Shown: positions 45,955-54,946 of the stretch, piece by piece
Position numbering within the stretch: the stretch's first letter is position 1
How the letters are laid out: each line of letters begins with the position of its first letter
Origin: Hyphomicrobium sp.
GTDB taxonomy: Bacteria > Pseudomonadota > Alphaproteobacteria > Rhizobiales > Hyphomicrobiaceae
Direction of reading: 5' to 3'
NCBI RefSeq assembly: GCF_019744875.1
Contig: NZ_JAIETU010000002.1
Coordinates: 1,116,001-1,180,000, forward strand
Length of the DNA stretch: 64,000 nt
The notes under the pieces: model-generated
Database searches by the model: none
What the model was told of the DNA's origin: nothing
What the model saw: only the letters and a program-made list of their open reading frames with translations
Translations under genes and position numbers: made by a program

Positions 45955-46748
45955 CGTACATCGATCTCGGATTTTCCGATCTTGCGATCGCCGCGCTGCT
46001 GCTGATCGCCAACGGTGCGGTGTCGATCTGGTTCCGTCTCGGACTCGAGCGCACGATCGCCATCTCGGCCGTTCGCATGATCGTGCAGCTCGCTGTGGTC
46101 GCGCTGGCGTTGAAATGGATCTTCGCGCTCGACAATCCTGTCTGGACCGTTCTGTTCGCGCTCTTCATGGCGGGCGCCGCCGGATACGAAGTCATAGCTC
46201 GGCAGGAGCGGCGCGTCGGCGGCATGGCGGTGCTGGCGCTTGGCGCGGGCGCGCCGTTCGCGGCCGGGCTCATCGCTACGATTTTCGCGATGGTCGCGGT
46301 TATCGGGCCCGACCCCTGGTATGCGCCGCGCTATGTATTGCCGATCTTCGGCATGATGCTCGGCAATGCGTTGACCGGAACGAGCCTCGTGCTCGACACC
46401 ATGAGCACGTCGGCCGTGCGCGACCGGCTCGCCATCGAGGCGCGGCTGGCGCTCGGGGCAAGCCGTTACGAGGCGCTGCGGCCGAGCTTGCGCCGCGCGC
46501 TCACCACCGGATCGATGCCGATCCTCACCGCCATGGCCGCCACGGGCATCGTCTCGCTGCCCGGCATGATGACGGGACAGATCCTGGCCGGGGTCGATCC
46601 CGTCTCGGCGGCCAAGTATCAGGTGATGATCCTGATGCTCATCGCCGGTTCTACCGGGCTCGCCGTAGTCGCGGCGGGGATCGGCTCCGTGATGCTGCTG
46701 ACCGACGAGCGCCACCGCCTCAGGCTCGACCGGCTGTCCTCGCCCTAG
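45951..46748 (+). CDS. fetB: ABC exporter permease subunit, FetB/YbbM-like (UPF0014)
   Basis: An inner-membrane protein of 265 residues with about seven hydrophobic helices. It shows the UPF0014/FetB pattern: RTIAISAVRMIVQLAVVALALKWIF near the start, VLPIFGMMLGNALTGTSLVLDTM in the middle, and IEARLALGASRYEALRPSLRRAL plus TGIVSLPGMMTGQILAGVDPVSAAKYQVMIL at the end. The Glu/Leu-Gly-Ala-Ser segment is the coupling helix that contacts the ATPase. Coupled to fetA by a 4-base overlap. Iron export is known for E. coli FetAB; substrate here is inferred. Confidence 0.9.
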   Translation: MTYIDLGFSDLAIAALLLIANGAVSIWFRLGLERTIAISAVRMIVQLAVVALALKWIFALDNPVWTVLFALFMAGAAGYEVIARQERRVGGMAVLALGAGAPFAAGLIATIFAMVAVIGPDPWYAPRYVLPIFGMMLGNALTGTSLVLDTMSTSAVRDRLAIEARLALGASRYEALRPSLRRALTTGSMPILTAMAATGIVSLPGMMTGQILAGVDPVSAAKYQVMILMLIAGSTGLAVVAAGIGSVMLLTDERHRLRLDRLSSP

Positions 46749-46776
46749 GTTTCAATAAGAGCCGCACCACCGCCAA

Positions 46777-46824
46777 GAAAAACGCCCGCCACGGCGGCTC
46801 GCAGGAGCTTTCGTGGGCGGGCGT
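46777..46824 (-). terminator. rho-independent terminator of the alanine-rich protein gene
   Basis: On the minus strand acgcccgcccacg pairs with cgtggcgggcgt (12 pairs, one bulge) across an 18-base loop, followed by tttttc. It lies about 45 bases past the stop of the minus-strand gene at 46869, and 34 bases past fetB on the other strand. Confidence 0.75.
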
Positions 46825-46868
46825 AATCGTTCCAGGCCGTCGCGCAGAGCGCTCGACGCCTTGAAGAG

Positions 46869-47822
46869 TTAGGGCGTCGGCGTCACGGGCGCGACAGGAG
46901 CGGTGGTTGCCGTCGACGAAGACGTCGAAGATGCGTCAGGCGTCGTTGCCGTCGCGGCAGGTGCGCTCTCGGTGGGCGGCGTCGACGGCGCGGCTGCGGC
47001 CGGTGCGGCTGGTGCTGCCTGCGCCTGGGCGGTCAGTGCGGCGGCGGCACGCTCGGCGGCATCGGCTGCGCGCTCTGCGGCAGCGGCGGCGCGTTCGGCG
47101 GCAGCAGCGGCCGATTCTGCGGCGGCGGCGGCAGCATTGTTAGCCGGTGCATTCGCGGATGCATCGGGCTCGACCTTCGCGGGCTCAGCCGTCGTTGCGC
47201 CTGCGGCGGTTGCGGTCGCTGCGGCAGCAGCGGGCGCGACAGGGATGGTGCCGGTCTCGACAGCCGTCGGCTGTTCGGCGGGCTTGGTCTCAGCGGCCTT
47301 CTGCTCGGTCGCGTCAGACTCGCTCGGCGCGGCGGCGGTGTCCTCGGACTTCTTCTCGGACGAAGACTTCTCAGAAGAAGAGCCGGTCGAGGCCGTCTCC
47401 TTCGCCTTCTCGTCGGAGGGCTTGGCTTCCTTTGCGGCGTCGGAAGGCTTGCTCGTCGAAGCGGTCTCTTCCTTCTTGGCGGCGGGCTTCTTGGGCGCCT
47501 TCGCGTCCTGAACCTTGTTGATGTCCGGTCCCCAGCACACGGTCGCGTTGGCGGTGCAGGTGTGCTCGTCGACGACGATCAGGTTCAAGTAGAGCTCGCA
47601 GTCGACATCCTTCTTGCCGACCGTGTACTTCTCGATGCCCTGCTCCGCCGCCCACGTGGCGATGTGCTTGTCGAGCAGATCCTTGGCGTCGCGCGTCGGG
47701 CCATCCTTGCCGTAGTCATTGACGGTGAAGCCCATGCGTTTGCATCCCGCGATGGCCGGATTTGCCAAAGCGAGAGCGCCCGTCAGTGCAGTTGCGAGGG
47801 CGAACCTGGACACGAAACCCAT
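46869..47822 (-). CDS. exported protein with cysteine domain and alanine-rich heptad-repeat tail
   Basis: A 317-residue protein of unknown function. ATG at 47822 has ggag 7 bases upstream (the track starts one codon earlier at TTG). The signal peptide ends about residue 26 (ALANPAIAG). A small domain follows to about residue 100, with cysteines in GCKRMGF, DVDCELYLNLIVVDEHTCTANATVCW. The rest is low complexity: a Lys/Ser/Glu/Thr-rich part, then Ala-rich heptads (ESAAAAAERAAAAAERAADA) and a Thr/Ala/Pro end. The heptads suggest a coiled coil or rod. Its cysteine domain resembles the small exported protein at 48099. Confidence 0.8.
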   Translation of the reverse strand: MGFVSRFALATALTGALALANPAIAGCKRMGFTVNDYGKDGPTRDAKDLLDKHIATWAAEQGIEKYTVGKKDVDCELYLNLIVVDEHTCTANATVCWGPDINKVQDAKAPKKPAAKKEETASTSKPSDAAKEAKPSDEKAKETASTGSSSEKSSSEKKSEDTAAAPSESDATEQKAAETKPAEQPTAVETGTIPVAPAAAAATATAAGATTAEPAKVEPDASANAPANNAAAAAAESAAAAAERAAAAAERAADAAERAAAALTAQAQAAPAAPAAAAPSTPPTESAPAATATTPDASSTSSSTATTAPVAPVTPTP

Positions 47823-48039
47823 CAAGTTTCTCCGTAACGGCCGAATTTCATTTGGTGTTCACGCTGCTATAGCCGTGTCCTTCGAGCATGCCTAGAGCGC
47901 TTGGCGACATTATGCGCAGCTTTACTAACGGGCCGAAATAAATCCCGAAGTGGTTTTCCCCTCCGCGCGAAGAGTAATTTACCCTTCACTATCCTCACAC
48001 AAAGCGGCGCAGTTCGCGCCAATCCTCGTTGTTTCCATG

Positions 48040-48074
48040 AAAAATGCCGCGCCTCCGGTGTGGGGGCGCGGCAT
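48040..48074 (-). terminator. rho-independent terminator of the small exported protein gene
   Basis: Perfect 10-base stem atgccgcgcc / ggcgcggcat with an 11-base loop, followed on the minus strand by tttttc. It lies 25 bases after the stop at 48099. Confidence 0.85.
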
Positions 48075-48098
48075 CATTACGTCGGGTTTGCCTGACGC

Positions 48099-48425
48099 TT
48101 AGAGCTTGCAGATTGTGGCGGAACCGCGGCAGGTCCAGCCCCACGAGCCGCCCTGCTTGCAGCTGTAGCTGCGGGCGCCGTAGGTGTAGCCCGGCAGATT
48201 CGCGGCCGCGCCGACCTTGTTGTTGGAGCCCATCCACGCAGCCCAGGCACCCCAATCGACGGCCTGGAGAAGAGCTTCATCGACCTGCAGCTTCGCATCC
48301 TGCTGGCTTCCGGCTTCACCGACGGCGCCCTTGCGGACGCACTCTTTGGCCTCAGCGACGGTTGCAGTGAACGCGAAGCCCGCGACGGCTGCGAGCGCCA
48401 TCGTCGAACGCACAGCTTTGAGCAT
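48099..48425 (-). CDS. small exported cysteine-containing protein, hypothetical
   Basis: A 108-residue protein with a signal peptide ending at about residue 26 (GFAFTATVAEAKEC). The mature part has four cysteines (KECVRKG, YSCKQG, TCRGSATICKL) and several tryptophans. Its pattern of CxRxG, then xxDAK, then a final TCxGxATxC matches the cysteine domain of the neighbouring 46869 protein in order and spacing, so the two may be paralogues. Function unknown. It has its own intrinsic terminator. Confidence 0.75.
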   Translation of the reverse strand: MLKAVRSTMALAAVAGFAFTATVAEAKECVRKGAVGEAGSQQDAKLQVDEALLQAVDWGAWAAWMGSNNKVGAAANLPGYTYGARSYSCKQGGSWGWTCRGSATICKL

Positions 48426-48610
48426 TGATCTTCTCCCTAAGAATGAACGCAGCAGTTCGTGCGTTTAATTGGCAGAACCGCGGGGACTCTGCCCCAACTA
48501 CTGCGCCCCGCCTATCCGTCATGCACAGGAAAGCACGCGGAACCGATGGTTTTCCGCGGTCTCGTTGCACGGAGACAACGCGGCCGAACCGCGTGCCAGA
48601 ATTCGGCGAC

Positions 48611-48826
48611 TCAATTGGCCCGTTGAAGATCCACGGCCTTCGGCCCCTTGCCGTGCTTGTCCGGTTCCGTATCGAAGGAAATGCGCGCGCCCTCCGCCAG
48701 CGCACCCATGCCGGACCTCTCGATTGCCGTGACGTGCACGAACACGTCGTTCCCCCCGCTGTCCGGCTTGATGAAGCCATAGCCTTTTTGATCGTTGTAA
48801 AATTTAACAGTTCCAACCTGGCGCAT
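48611..48826 (-). CDS. cold-shock domain protein
   Basis: A 71-residue CspA-type nucleic-acid-binding protein. The start MRQVGTVKFYNDQKGYGFI is 83 residues inside the track ORF and has ggag 7 bases upstream. RNP-1 is KGYGFIKP and RNP-2 is DVFVHV; ISFDTEPDKHGKGPKAVDLQ ends the barrel. Such proteins melt RNA structure in the cold or in stationary phase. The 340 bases upstream may include a long leader, as in other csp genes. Confidence 0.93.
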   Translation of the reverse strand: MRQVGTVKFYNDQKGYGFIKPDSGGNDVFVHVTAIERSGMGALAEGARISFDTEPDKHGKGPKAVDLQRAN

Positions 48827-49167
48827 CTCACGTCTCCACAGCCCGCGTCGGTTCTTGGAGACCGGCAGAAGCGCGGGCAATGCTTCAGCCGGGCGAACCG
48901 GCCTCACCTTCGATGGGAGATCGAAACTTTCGAACGCGCGATCTTGCGCGCTCTCGGATTCACTCGGGCTGTTGTAGTCACTCGAATGACGTCCACTCGA
49001 ACCTCGGCCTTCCTGCGCGAGCGTGCCCGCACAGTGTTCTTGGTTTTGATGCGTCTTTCGAAGACGAACACGCATCGCCGGGAGCTTCGAAGTATTCCGA
49101 AAAGATGCGGGGCACGCAACCCTCGCGGCGCGACGTTCAAACGTAATCCTGCGATCTCACGAGGATG
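48827..49167 (-). other. upstream region of the cold-shock gene
   Basis: About 340 bases between rlmJ and the csp start on the minus strand. Longer ORFs here do not look coding. It is less GC-rich than the genes around it (for example ttcttggttttgatgcgtc) and may contain the promoter and a structured 5' leader. No motif could be fixed by eye. Confidence 0.4.
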
Positions 49168-50025
49168 TTACGCGACGCGCTCGCCGGTGAGCCATGTCAT
49201 GCGGCTTTCCGCACCTTTCGCGCGCGCGAGTGTCTGCACGAAATACGGAAGTAGACGGGCGAGCTTCTCTTCGAGAGTGTACGGAGGATTTAAAACGAGA
49301 AGCCCCGTGCCCGACAACTCTCCTTCGAGATGCGGGGAGCGCACGTAGAGCTCCACCGAGAGCAGCTTCGGCAATCCCAGCGCGGCGGCGTCGCGTTGAA
49401 AGGCGCGTACGGCGCGCGTGTCCTTGACGGGATACCAGATGATGATGGTGCCGGTGGCGAACCGCCGATGCGCGGCGGAAAGACCTTCCAGCAGGCGGCG
49501 GAATTCGCCGGGCTCCTCGAACGGCGGATCGATCAGCACGACGCCGCGGCGTTCCTTCGGCGGCAACAGGGCTTTCAGTGCGGCCCAGCCGTCGATCGTC
49601 ATGACCTTGGCAGCGGGATCCTTTGCGAACAGCGCGGCCAGCGCTTCCGCATCTTCCGGATGAGCCTCGTTCGCGACGAGCCGATCGCCGCGGCGCATCA
49701 GCCGGCGCGCGAGTAGCGGGCTGCCAGGATAGGCGTTCAGCGCGCCGCCCTCGTTCAACTCGCGCAGCACGCCGAGATACGGAGCGAGGATCTCGGCCAC
49801 TTGAGCCGGCGGCTCGCTGGCCAGGATGCGGCCGATGCCGTCGCGCCATTCGCCCGTCTTCTGCGCTTCGACGCTCGTGAGATCGTAGAGGCCGATGCCG
49901 GCGTGCGTGTCGACGACGCGGAACGGCTGCGGCTTGAGCTTCAGGTGCTCGATGACGAGCGCGAGCACGGCATGCTTCAGGACGTCGGCGAAATTTCCAG
50001 CGTGATAGATGTGTCGATAGTTCAT
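49168..50025 (-). CDS. rlmJ: 23S rRNA (adenine(2030)-N6)-methyltransferase RlmJ
   Basis: RlmJ methylates adenine 2030 of 23S rRNA with S-adenosylmethionine. The start MNYRHIYHAGNFADVLKHAVL is the characteristic beginning; 25 residues of the track ORF are dropped. FRVVDTHAGIGLYDL is the cofactor motif and DPPFEEP (166-172) the catalytic motif IV of N6-adenine methylases. The end has GTGLLVLNPPYTLEEKLARLLPYF. 285 residues, normal length. Its upstream neighbour bactofilin lies on the same strand, 114 bases away. Confidence 0.93.
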   Translation of the reverse strand: MNYRHIYHAGNFADVLKHAVLALVIEHLKLKPQPFRVVDTHAGIGLYDLTSVEAQKTGEWRDGIGRILASEPPAQVAEILAPYLGVLRELNEGGALNAYPGSPLLARRLMRRGDRLVANEAHPEDAEALAALFAKDPAAKVMTIDGWAALKALLPPKERRGVVLIDPPFEEPGEFRRLLEGLSAAHRRFATGTIIIWYPVKDTRAVRAFQRDAAALGLPKLLSVELYVRSPHLEGELSGTGLLVLNPPYTLEEKLARLLPYFVQTLARAKGAESRMTWLTGERVA

Positions 50026-50139
50026 GCCATGCCCCAAAACGATCCGGGGACGCCACGGCTTCGAAGCCGCGCCATCCCCGGCGCTTGGTAGCACATTCAT
50101 GGGCGCGCGCGAGCGGCCGGCGCCGTCGCGCGCGATACC

Positions 50140-50694
50140 TCAGCCAGCGAGCGGCGGCTGATAGGTCTGCGTGGCGTAGGGTTGGGGGGCCGAGGACTGA
50201 CCTGCGGCTTCCGATCCGGGGCTGCGTTCGAGCTGCGGGGCGATTTCAGCCGGATCGCGCACGCGGCGCGAACGGCCGTCGAACACCGCACCCTGCTCGA
50301 TCGACAGCAGGTGGCTGTGGATGTCGCCGTCGACCTCGGCACCGGCGTGAAGAACGACGTGCGTGCCCATGATGGCGCCGGATACGCGGCCGAACACATC
50401 GACCGTCTCGGCCGCGATCGCGCCGTTGATGACGGCTTCCTTGCCGACTTCGAGCTGGCGGCTGTGCAGATCGGCCTGGATGTTGCCGAGAACCTTGAGG
50501 GAGCCTTTGCAGCGGATCGTGATCGTCTGGCCTTCGATCGAGAGATCGTTGCCGATGACGGACTGCGTATCGGACCCGGCGGACGCGACTGCATGCAGGT
50601 GCTGCTTCTCGACGCCGATGTTGCGATCAAGGCGACGGAGCTGCGGTGCGGGGGCTTCGACTGGAACGGGCTCGGGCTTGCGATTGAAAACCAT
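50140..50694 (-). CDS. bactofilin
   Basis: A 184-residue polymer-forming cytoskeletal protein. The central bactofilin domain (about 45-140) shows the repeating beta-helix pattern: SVIGNDLSIEGQTITIRCKGSLKVLGNIQADLHSRQLEVGKEAVINGAIAAETVDVFGRVSGAI. Both ends are proline-rich and disordered, as usual. Bactofilins assemble into filaments without nucleotide and help place wall-synthesis enzymes; in stalked alphaproteobacteria they affect the stalk. The exact role here is not known. Confidence 0.9.
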   Translation of the reverse strand: MVFNRKPEPVPVEAPAPQLRRLDRNIGVEKQHLHAVASAGSDTQSVIGNDLSIEGQTITIRCKGSLKVLGNIQADLHSRQLEVGKEAVINGAIAAETVDVFGRVSGAIMGTHVVLHAGAEVDGDIHSHLLSIEQGAVFDGRSRRVRDPAEIAPQLERSPGSEAAGQSSAPQPYATQTYQPPLAG

Positions 50695-50930
50695 TACTCA
50701 TCTCCTTGACGCTAACCATAATCCGCACACGCCTTCCATGCGTTGGGAGTTGGTCGAAAACATGTCCAAAGTTTTGCTCCGAGCGAGTTGATCGATCGCG
50801 CACGACTTCTATCGCGCACTTCTCAGATGGTTGCAGGACGCGGGTTGCAGCCCGCCGCGCGAGGTCTCATGTCTTGTCTGAGGTGAACGACAACTGCAGA
50901 CGATCGACGCCCAAGATCGCTGGAGACACC

Positions 50931-51677
50931 ATGAGCGCAAACGACGATAAGACGCTCGCCACGCACGCTTCCACCATTGCGGCGACGCCGGCATGCGGCG
51001 CAGAAATCCCTGCGCCAGACGCTGATTTTTCAGCGCGCGAGGCGATGGTGATCGCGATCGGTCAGTGCTTCGCGAGGTATGCCCACATGCCAGAAGCGGG
51101 CTCGCTTTCACCTCGCGTGCGCGATGCGATGCTCGCGGTACCCCGCCACCTGTTCGTTCCTGAGCAAGACCGGGCGCGCGCCTATCTCAACGTTCCCGTC
51201 CCGATCGGCTACGGCCAGACCATCTCGCAGCCGTTCATCGTCGCGCTCATGACCGAGCTGCTGCATCTGGCGCCCGACGCGCGGGTGCTCGAAATCGGAA
51301 CCGGCTGCGGATATCAGACGGCTATCCTCTCGCGGCTCGCGCAACATGTGTTCTCGATGGAAATCGTCGCGCCGCTCGCCGAACGGGCAGCGCGCACATT
51401 TTCCGATCTCGGACTTTCGAACGTGACCACGCGCATCGGCGACGGTCATCGCGGCTGGCCGGACGAGGCCCCCTTCGACGCCATCCTCGTCGCCGCCGCT
51501 CCGGCCCGGGTGCCCGAGGCCCTGGTGCGCCAATTGCGGCCGGGCGGGCGCCTTGCCCTGCCGGTCGGGGAAAGCGCGCAGCAACTCATTGTTGTCGAAA
51601 TGCGGAGCGATCAATCGTCCGTGCAGAGGGAAATTATTCCCGTATGCTTTGTTCCGCTTACGTCCGAGGACGTTTAG
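50931..51677 (+). CDS. pcm: protein-L-isoaspartate O-methyltransferase
   Basis: Pcm methylates isoaspartyl residues in aged proteins so that they can be repaired. The start MSANDDKTLATHA is chosen over the track start 225 bases upstream. The family region begins near residue 60: SPRVRDAMLAVPRHLFVPE, PIGYGQTISQPFIVALMTELL, then the cofactor motif VLEIGTGCGYQTAILSRLA and LRPGGRLALPVG. The N-terminal 45 residues are extra and of no known fold. 248 residues. Divergent from the bactofilin gene. Confidence 0.9.
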   Translation: MSANDDKTLATHASTIAATPACGAEIPAPDADFSAREAMVIAIGQCFARYAHMPEAGSLSPRVRDAMLAVPRHLFVPEQDRARAYLNVPVPIGYGQTISQPFIVALMTELLHLAPDARVLEIGTGCGYQTAILSRLAQHVFSMEIVAPLAERAARTFSDLGLSNVTTRIGDGHRGWPDEAPFDAILVAAAPARVPEALVRQLRPGGRLALPVGESAQQLIVVEMRSDQSSVQREIIPVCFVPLTSEDV

Positions 51678-51785
51678 CAAATACCCAAGGGCAATTGCCA
51701 TGACCACCAAAGCCGGGCTTGCGCGGCGATGGCTTCAGCTTCAAATTTCGAGCGCTCTCAGCTGATCCGATGGAGACGACGGGAA

Positions 51786-52001
51786 ATGGACGACCTGGAC
51801 CGGTTCGAACCGGAGCTACATACCTTCAGCGGAACGGTACGCCTGTGGGCAACGAGCACAGCCGAGGTGATTACGGACAGTGGGCTAGTGCTGTTTCTCG
51901 ATACGCGCGGGCAACCGCCGATGCCGGTCGGCTCACGCGTCAAGATCGACACGCGGAAGTACCGCCCCTGTCATTTCGTCACGAAGGTGACACCGGTTTA
52001 A
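51786..52001 (+). CDS. small hypothetical protein
   Basis: A 71-residue protein if started at MDDLDRFEPELHTFSG, where ggag lies about 10 bases upstream; the track start adds 19 basic residues. The pattern of alternating hydrophobic residues (FSGTVRLWATSTAEVITDSGLVLFLDTRG, VGSRVKIDTRKYRPCHFVTKV) suggests a small beta-barrel. No family recognised. It follows pcm on the same strand and converges with the helicase gene. Confidence 0.5.
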   Translation: MDDLDRFEPELHTFSGTVRLWATSTAEVITDSGLVLFLDTRGQPPMPVGSRVKIDTRKYRPCHFVTKVTPV

Positions 52002-52053
52002 ATGGTGGGAGCATGAGGAGCTACGGCGTGAGGGTTGGGCGCGGCCGAGCGGG

Positions 52054-54597
52054 CTAGATGCGCGCGACGAAGCTGTCGACGACCCGTTTGCGGCCGGCGT
52101 GATCGAACTCGATCGTGAGCTTGTTGCCGTCGACGTCGGTGACGGTGCCGGGGCCAAACTTCTGATGGCGGACGCGCGCGCCTACCGTGTAGCCGGCCCC
52201 CTTCGCCGCCGATGATGCGATCAGCTCGCCCTCGATGGTGATCGGCGGCCGCATGGGCCGCATACCCGCCTGCTTCTGGCGGTCCGCATCGCGCGACCAG
52301 TTGGCGGATTTTGCTTCTTCATGCGATTTGGCGCGCTGCCAGCCGGGCGTGTCGTAGCTCGCCCCGAAGCGCGGTGATGCGTCGTCAAAGCGGCTCTTGC
52401 CATACGGCGCCCGGCCAAAGCCGCCCTGCTCGAACGGATTGCCGAAATTCTGATAGGCGCCGCCGAACGGGCTCTTCGTTTCAATGACCTCGGTATCGCC
52501 TTCCGGCAGATCGTCCACGAAACGCGACGGAATGGCGGACTGATAGAGGCCGCGTGTGCGCCGGTTCTGCGCAAACGACACCTTGGCCAGCTTGCGGGCC
52601 CGCGTGATGCCGACGTAGGCGAGGCGGCGCTCCTCTTCGAGGCCCTTCTCGCCGCTTTCGTCGAGCGAGCGCTGATGGGGAAACAGCCCCTCCTCCCACC
52701 CGGGAAGAAAGACCGTGTTGAACTCGAGGCCCTTGGCGGCGTGCAGCGTCATGAGGCTGACGCGGTCGCCGTCGTCGCCCTGCTCGGTGTCCATGACGAG
52801 GCTGACGTGCTCGAGGAAGCTCTCCAGCGTCTCGAACTGGTGCATGAAGCGCACAAGTTCTTTCAGGTTCTCGAGCCGCGACTGGGCTTGCGGGCTCTTG
52901 TCGCTCTGCCAGTGCGCGGTGTAGCCGCTCTCGTCCAAGATGAGCTCGGCCAGCTCGGTGTGCTTCATGCCGTCGGAGAGGCCGCGCCAGCGCTCGAAGG
53001 CGTGCACGAGGTCGGACAGCGATTTGCGCGCCTTGCCGGCGAGTTCTTCGGTCTCGATGATCTCGCGGGCGGCGCGGAACAGCGGCACGGCGCGGGCGCG
53101 GGCCAGGGCGTGGATGCGCTCGACGCTGGTGTCACCGAGGCCGCGCTTCGGGACGTTGATGATGCGCTCGAACTTGAGGTCGTTCGACGGATTGTGCGTC
53201 ACTTCCAGATAGGCCAGCGCGTCCTTCACCTCGGCGCGCTCATAGAAGCGCGGGCCGCCGATGACGCGATAGGGCAGACCGGTCGTGACGAAGCGGTCTT
53301 CGAAGGCGCGCATCTGGAACGAGGCGCGCACGAGGATCGCGATTTCGTTCAGCCGCTGGCCAGCCGCGCGCTGCTCCTCGATGGTGCGCACGATGGAGCG
53401 CGCCTCCTCCTCGTCGTCCCAGACGCCCATGACGGTGACTTTGTCGCCGCGCTCGCCGTCGGTGAAGAGTGTCTTGCCGAGACGGCCCTTATTGGCCGCG
53501 ATGAGGCCCGAGGCCGCCGAGAGAATGTGTCCCGTCGAGCGGTAGTTGCGCTCCAGGCGAATGATCCTGGCGCCGGGGAAGTCGGTCTCGAAACGCAGGA
53601 TGTTGTCCACCTCGGCGCCGCGCCAGCCGTAGATCGACTGATCGTCGTCGCCGACGCAGCAGACATTCGGAGAGCCTTGGGCGAGCAGGCGCAGCCAGAG
53701 GTACTGGACGACGTTGGTGTCCTGGTACTCGTCGACCAGGATGTAGCGGAAGCGGCGATGGTAGTCGGCGAGGATATCCGGGTGCTCCAAGAACAACCGG
53801 AGCGTTTCGAGCAGGAGATCGCCGAAGTCGGCCGCGTTGAGTTCCTTCAGGCGCTTCTGGTAGGCGGCATAGAGATGCGCGCCCTTGCCGCCGGCGAAGC
53901 CGAAGCTCTCTCCGGCGGGCACTTTCGCGGGCGTGAGGCCGCGGTTTTTCCAACTGTCGATGAGGCCCGCGAGCTGGCGCGCCGGCCAGCGGTCCTTGTC
54001 CAGTCCCTCTGCGTCGATCACCTGCTTGATGAGGCGGAGCTGATCGTCGGTGTCGAGGATGGTGAAACCGGATTTCAGGTCGACCAGCTCGGCGTGACGG
54101 CGCAGGATCTTGACGCCGATGGAGTGGAACGTGCCGAGCCACGGCATGGCCTCGACAGCGCCGCCGACAAGCGTGCCGATGCGCGTCTTCATCTCGCGCG
54201 CGGCCTTGTTCGTGAACGTGACGGCGAGGATCTGGCTGCCGTAGGCGCGGCCGGTCGCCAGGATGTGGGCGATGCGCGTCGTCAGAACGCGGGTTTTGCC
54301 GGTGCCTGCGCCCGCGAGAACCAGCACGGGGCCGTCGAGGGCTTCGACCGCGGCGCGCTGCTCGGGATTGAGGCCGTTGAGGTAAGGCGGCATGGCGCTC
54401 GCGCGGGCGCGCTCGGAGATGGAGCGGCGTTCGGGCGGGGCATCGTTGAATGCGTCGTGGCTCTGCTCGGCGTCGCTCCCATGGGCGCGCTCCAGCCCCT
54501 GCGCACGCGGGGCCGCCGCGTTCGGAGCCATCGGCAGATCGAACGGCGGGAGATCGCCGTCCCCGTCCTGGGCGGCTCGTTTATCGTTTTGCGACAT
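52054..54597 (-). CDS. uvrD: UvrD/PcrA-type DNA helicase
   Basis: A superfamily 1A 3'-5' helicase used in nucleotide-excision and mismatch repair. I start at MSQNDKRAAQDGDG, giving 847 residues. The first 70 residues are disordered. LNGLNPEQRAAVEALDGPVLVLAGAGTGKT holds the Q motif and Walker A (96-102). Later motifs include AVTFTNKAAREM, VDEYQDTN, GDDDQSIYGWRGA, RNYRSTGHIL, LMTLHAAKGLEF and VGITRARK. The end has the PcrA-type C-terminal module VGARVRHQKFGPGTVTDVDGNKLTI. Confidence 0.94.
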   Translation of the reverse strand: MSQNDKRAAQDGDGDLPPFDLPMAPNAAAPRAQGLERAHGSDAEQSHDAFNDAPPERRSISERARASAMPPYLNGLNPEQRAAVEALDGPVLVLAGAGTGKTRVLTTRIAHILATGRAYGSQILAVTFTNKAAREMKTRIGTLVGGAVEAMPWLGTFHSIGVKILRRHAELVDLKSGFTILDTDDQLRLIKQVIDAEGLDKDRWPARQLAGLIDSWKNRGLTPAKVPAGESFGFAGGKGAHLYAAYQKRLKELNAADFGDLLLETLRLFLEHPDILADYHRRFRYILVDEYQDTNVVQYLWLRLLAQGSPNVCCVGDDDQSIYGWRGAEVDNILRFETDFPGARIIRLERNYRSTGHILSAASGLIAANKGRLGKTLFTDGERGDKVTVMGVWDDEEEARSIVRTIEEQRAAGQRLNEIAILVRASFQMRAFEDRFVTTGLPYRVIGGPRFYERAEVKDALAYLEVTHNPSNDLKFERIINVPKRGLGDTSVERIHALARARAVPLFRAAREIIETEELAGKARKSLSDLVHAFERWRGLSDGMKHTELAELILDESGYTAHWQSDKSPQAQSRLENLKELVRFMHQFETLESFLEHVSLVMDTEQGDDGDRVSLMTLHAAKGLEFNTVFLPGWEEGLFPHQRSLDESGEKGLEEERRLAYVGITRARKLAKVSFAQNRRTRGLYQSAIPSRFVDDLPEGDTEVIETKSPFGGAYQNFGNPFEQGGFGRAPYGKSRFDDASPRFGASYDTPGWQRAKSHEEAKSANWSRDADRQKQAGMRPMRPPITIEGELIASSAAKGAGYTVGARVRHQKFGPGTVTDVDGNKLTIEFDHAGRKRVVDSFVARI

Positions 54598-54946
54598 CGG
54601 GTTCGATCTATAGCACCCAGCAGTGGGCGGCAACGGGGCGGGCAAAAGTGCCCACATGACAAAAATATAGGACGGCTTTTTGCGTTGGCCACCTAACTCC
54701 CGTGTGCCCACAGGAAAATGCCCCAATTGGGGGTCACACTTGTGGTCACTGTTGGGCTATGGTGACGCGGCGGCGTCGCCGGTTGCACACGGCGTTGCCA
54801 GAGCGGTCTGCTGTCGACCGCGCCGGGGGGCAAGCAGGTCTGTTGCGCGGTTCAGCCGCGCCGTGGCGTGCTGGCTGGCGGCGCGCGGCTGCGGCCCGCG
54901 TCTTCGCGATCGCAGTTCCAATGGATCTTGAGCAGACAAGACGCGG
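54598..54946. other. divergent region between uvrD and the AsmA gene
   Basis: About 350 bases. It carries ccaattgg and a direct repeat ggtcac-N6-ggtcac at 54732-54749, with an inverted ggtgac at 54761, which could be an operator but is not assignable. No gene supported; the ORFs here are shadows. Confidence 0.45.
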
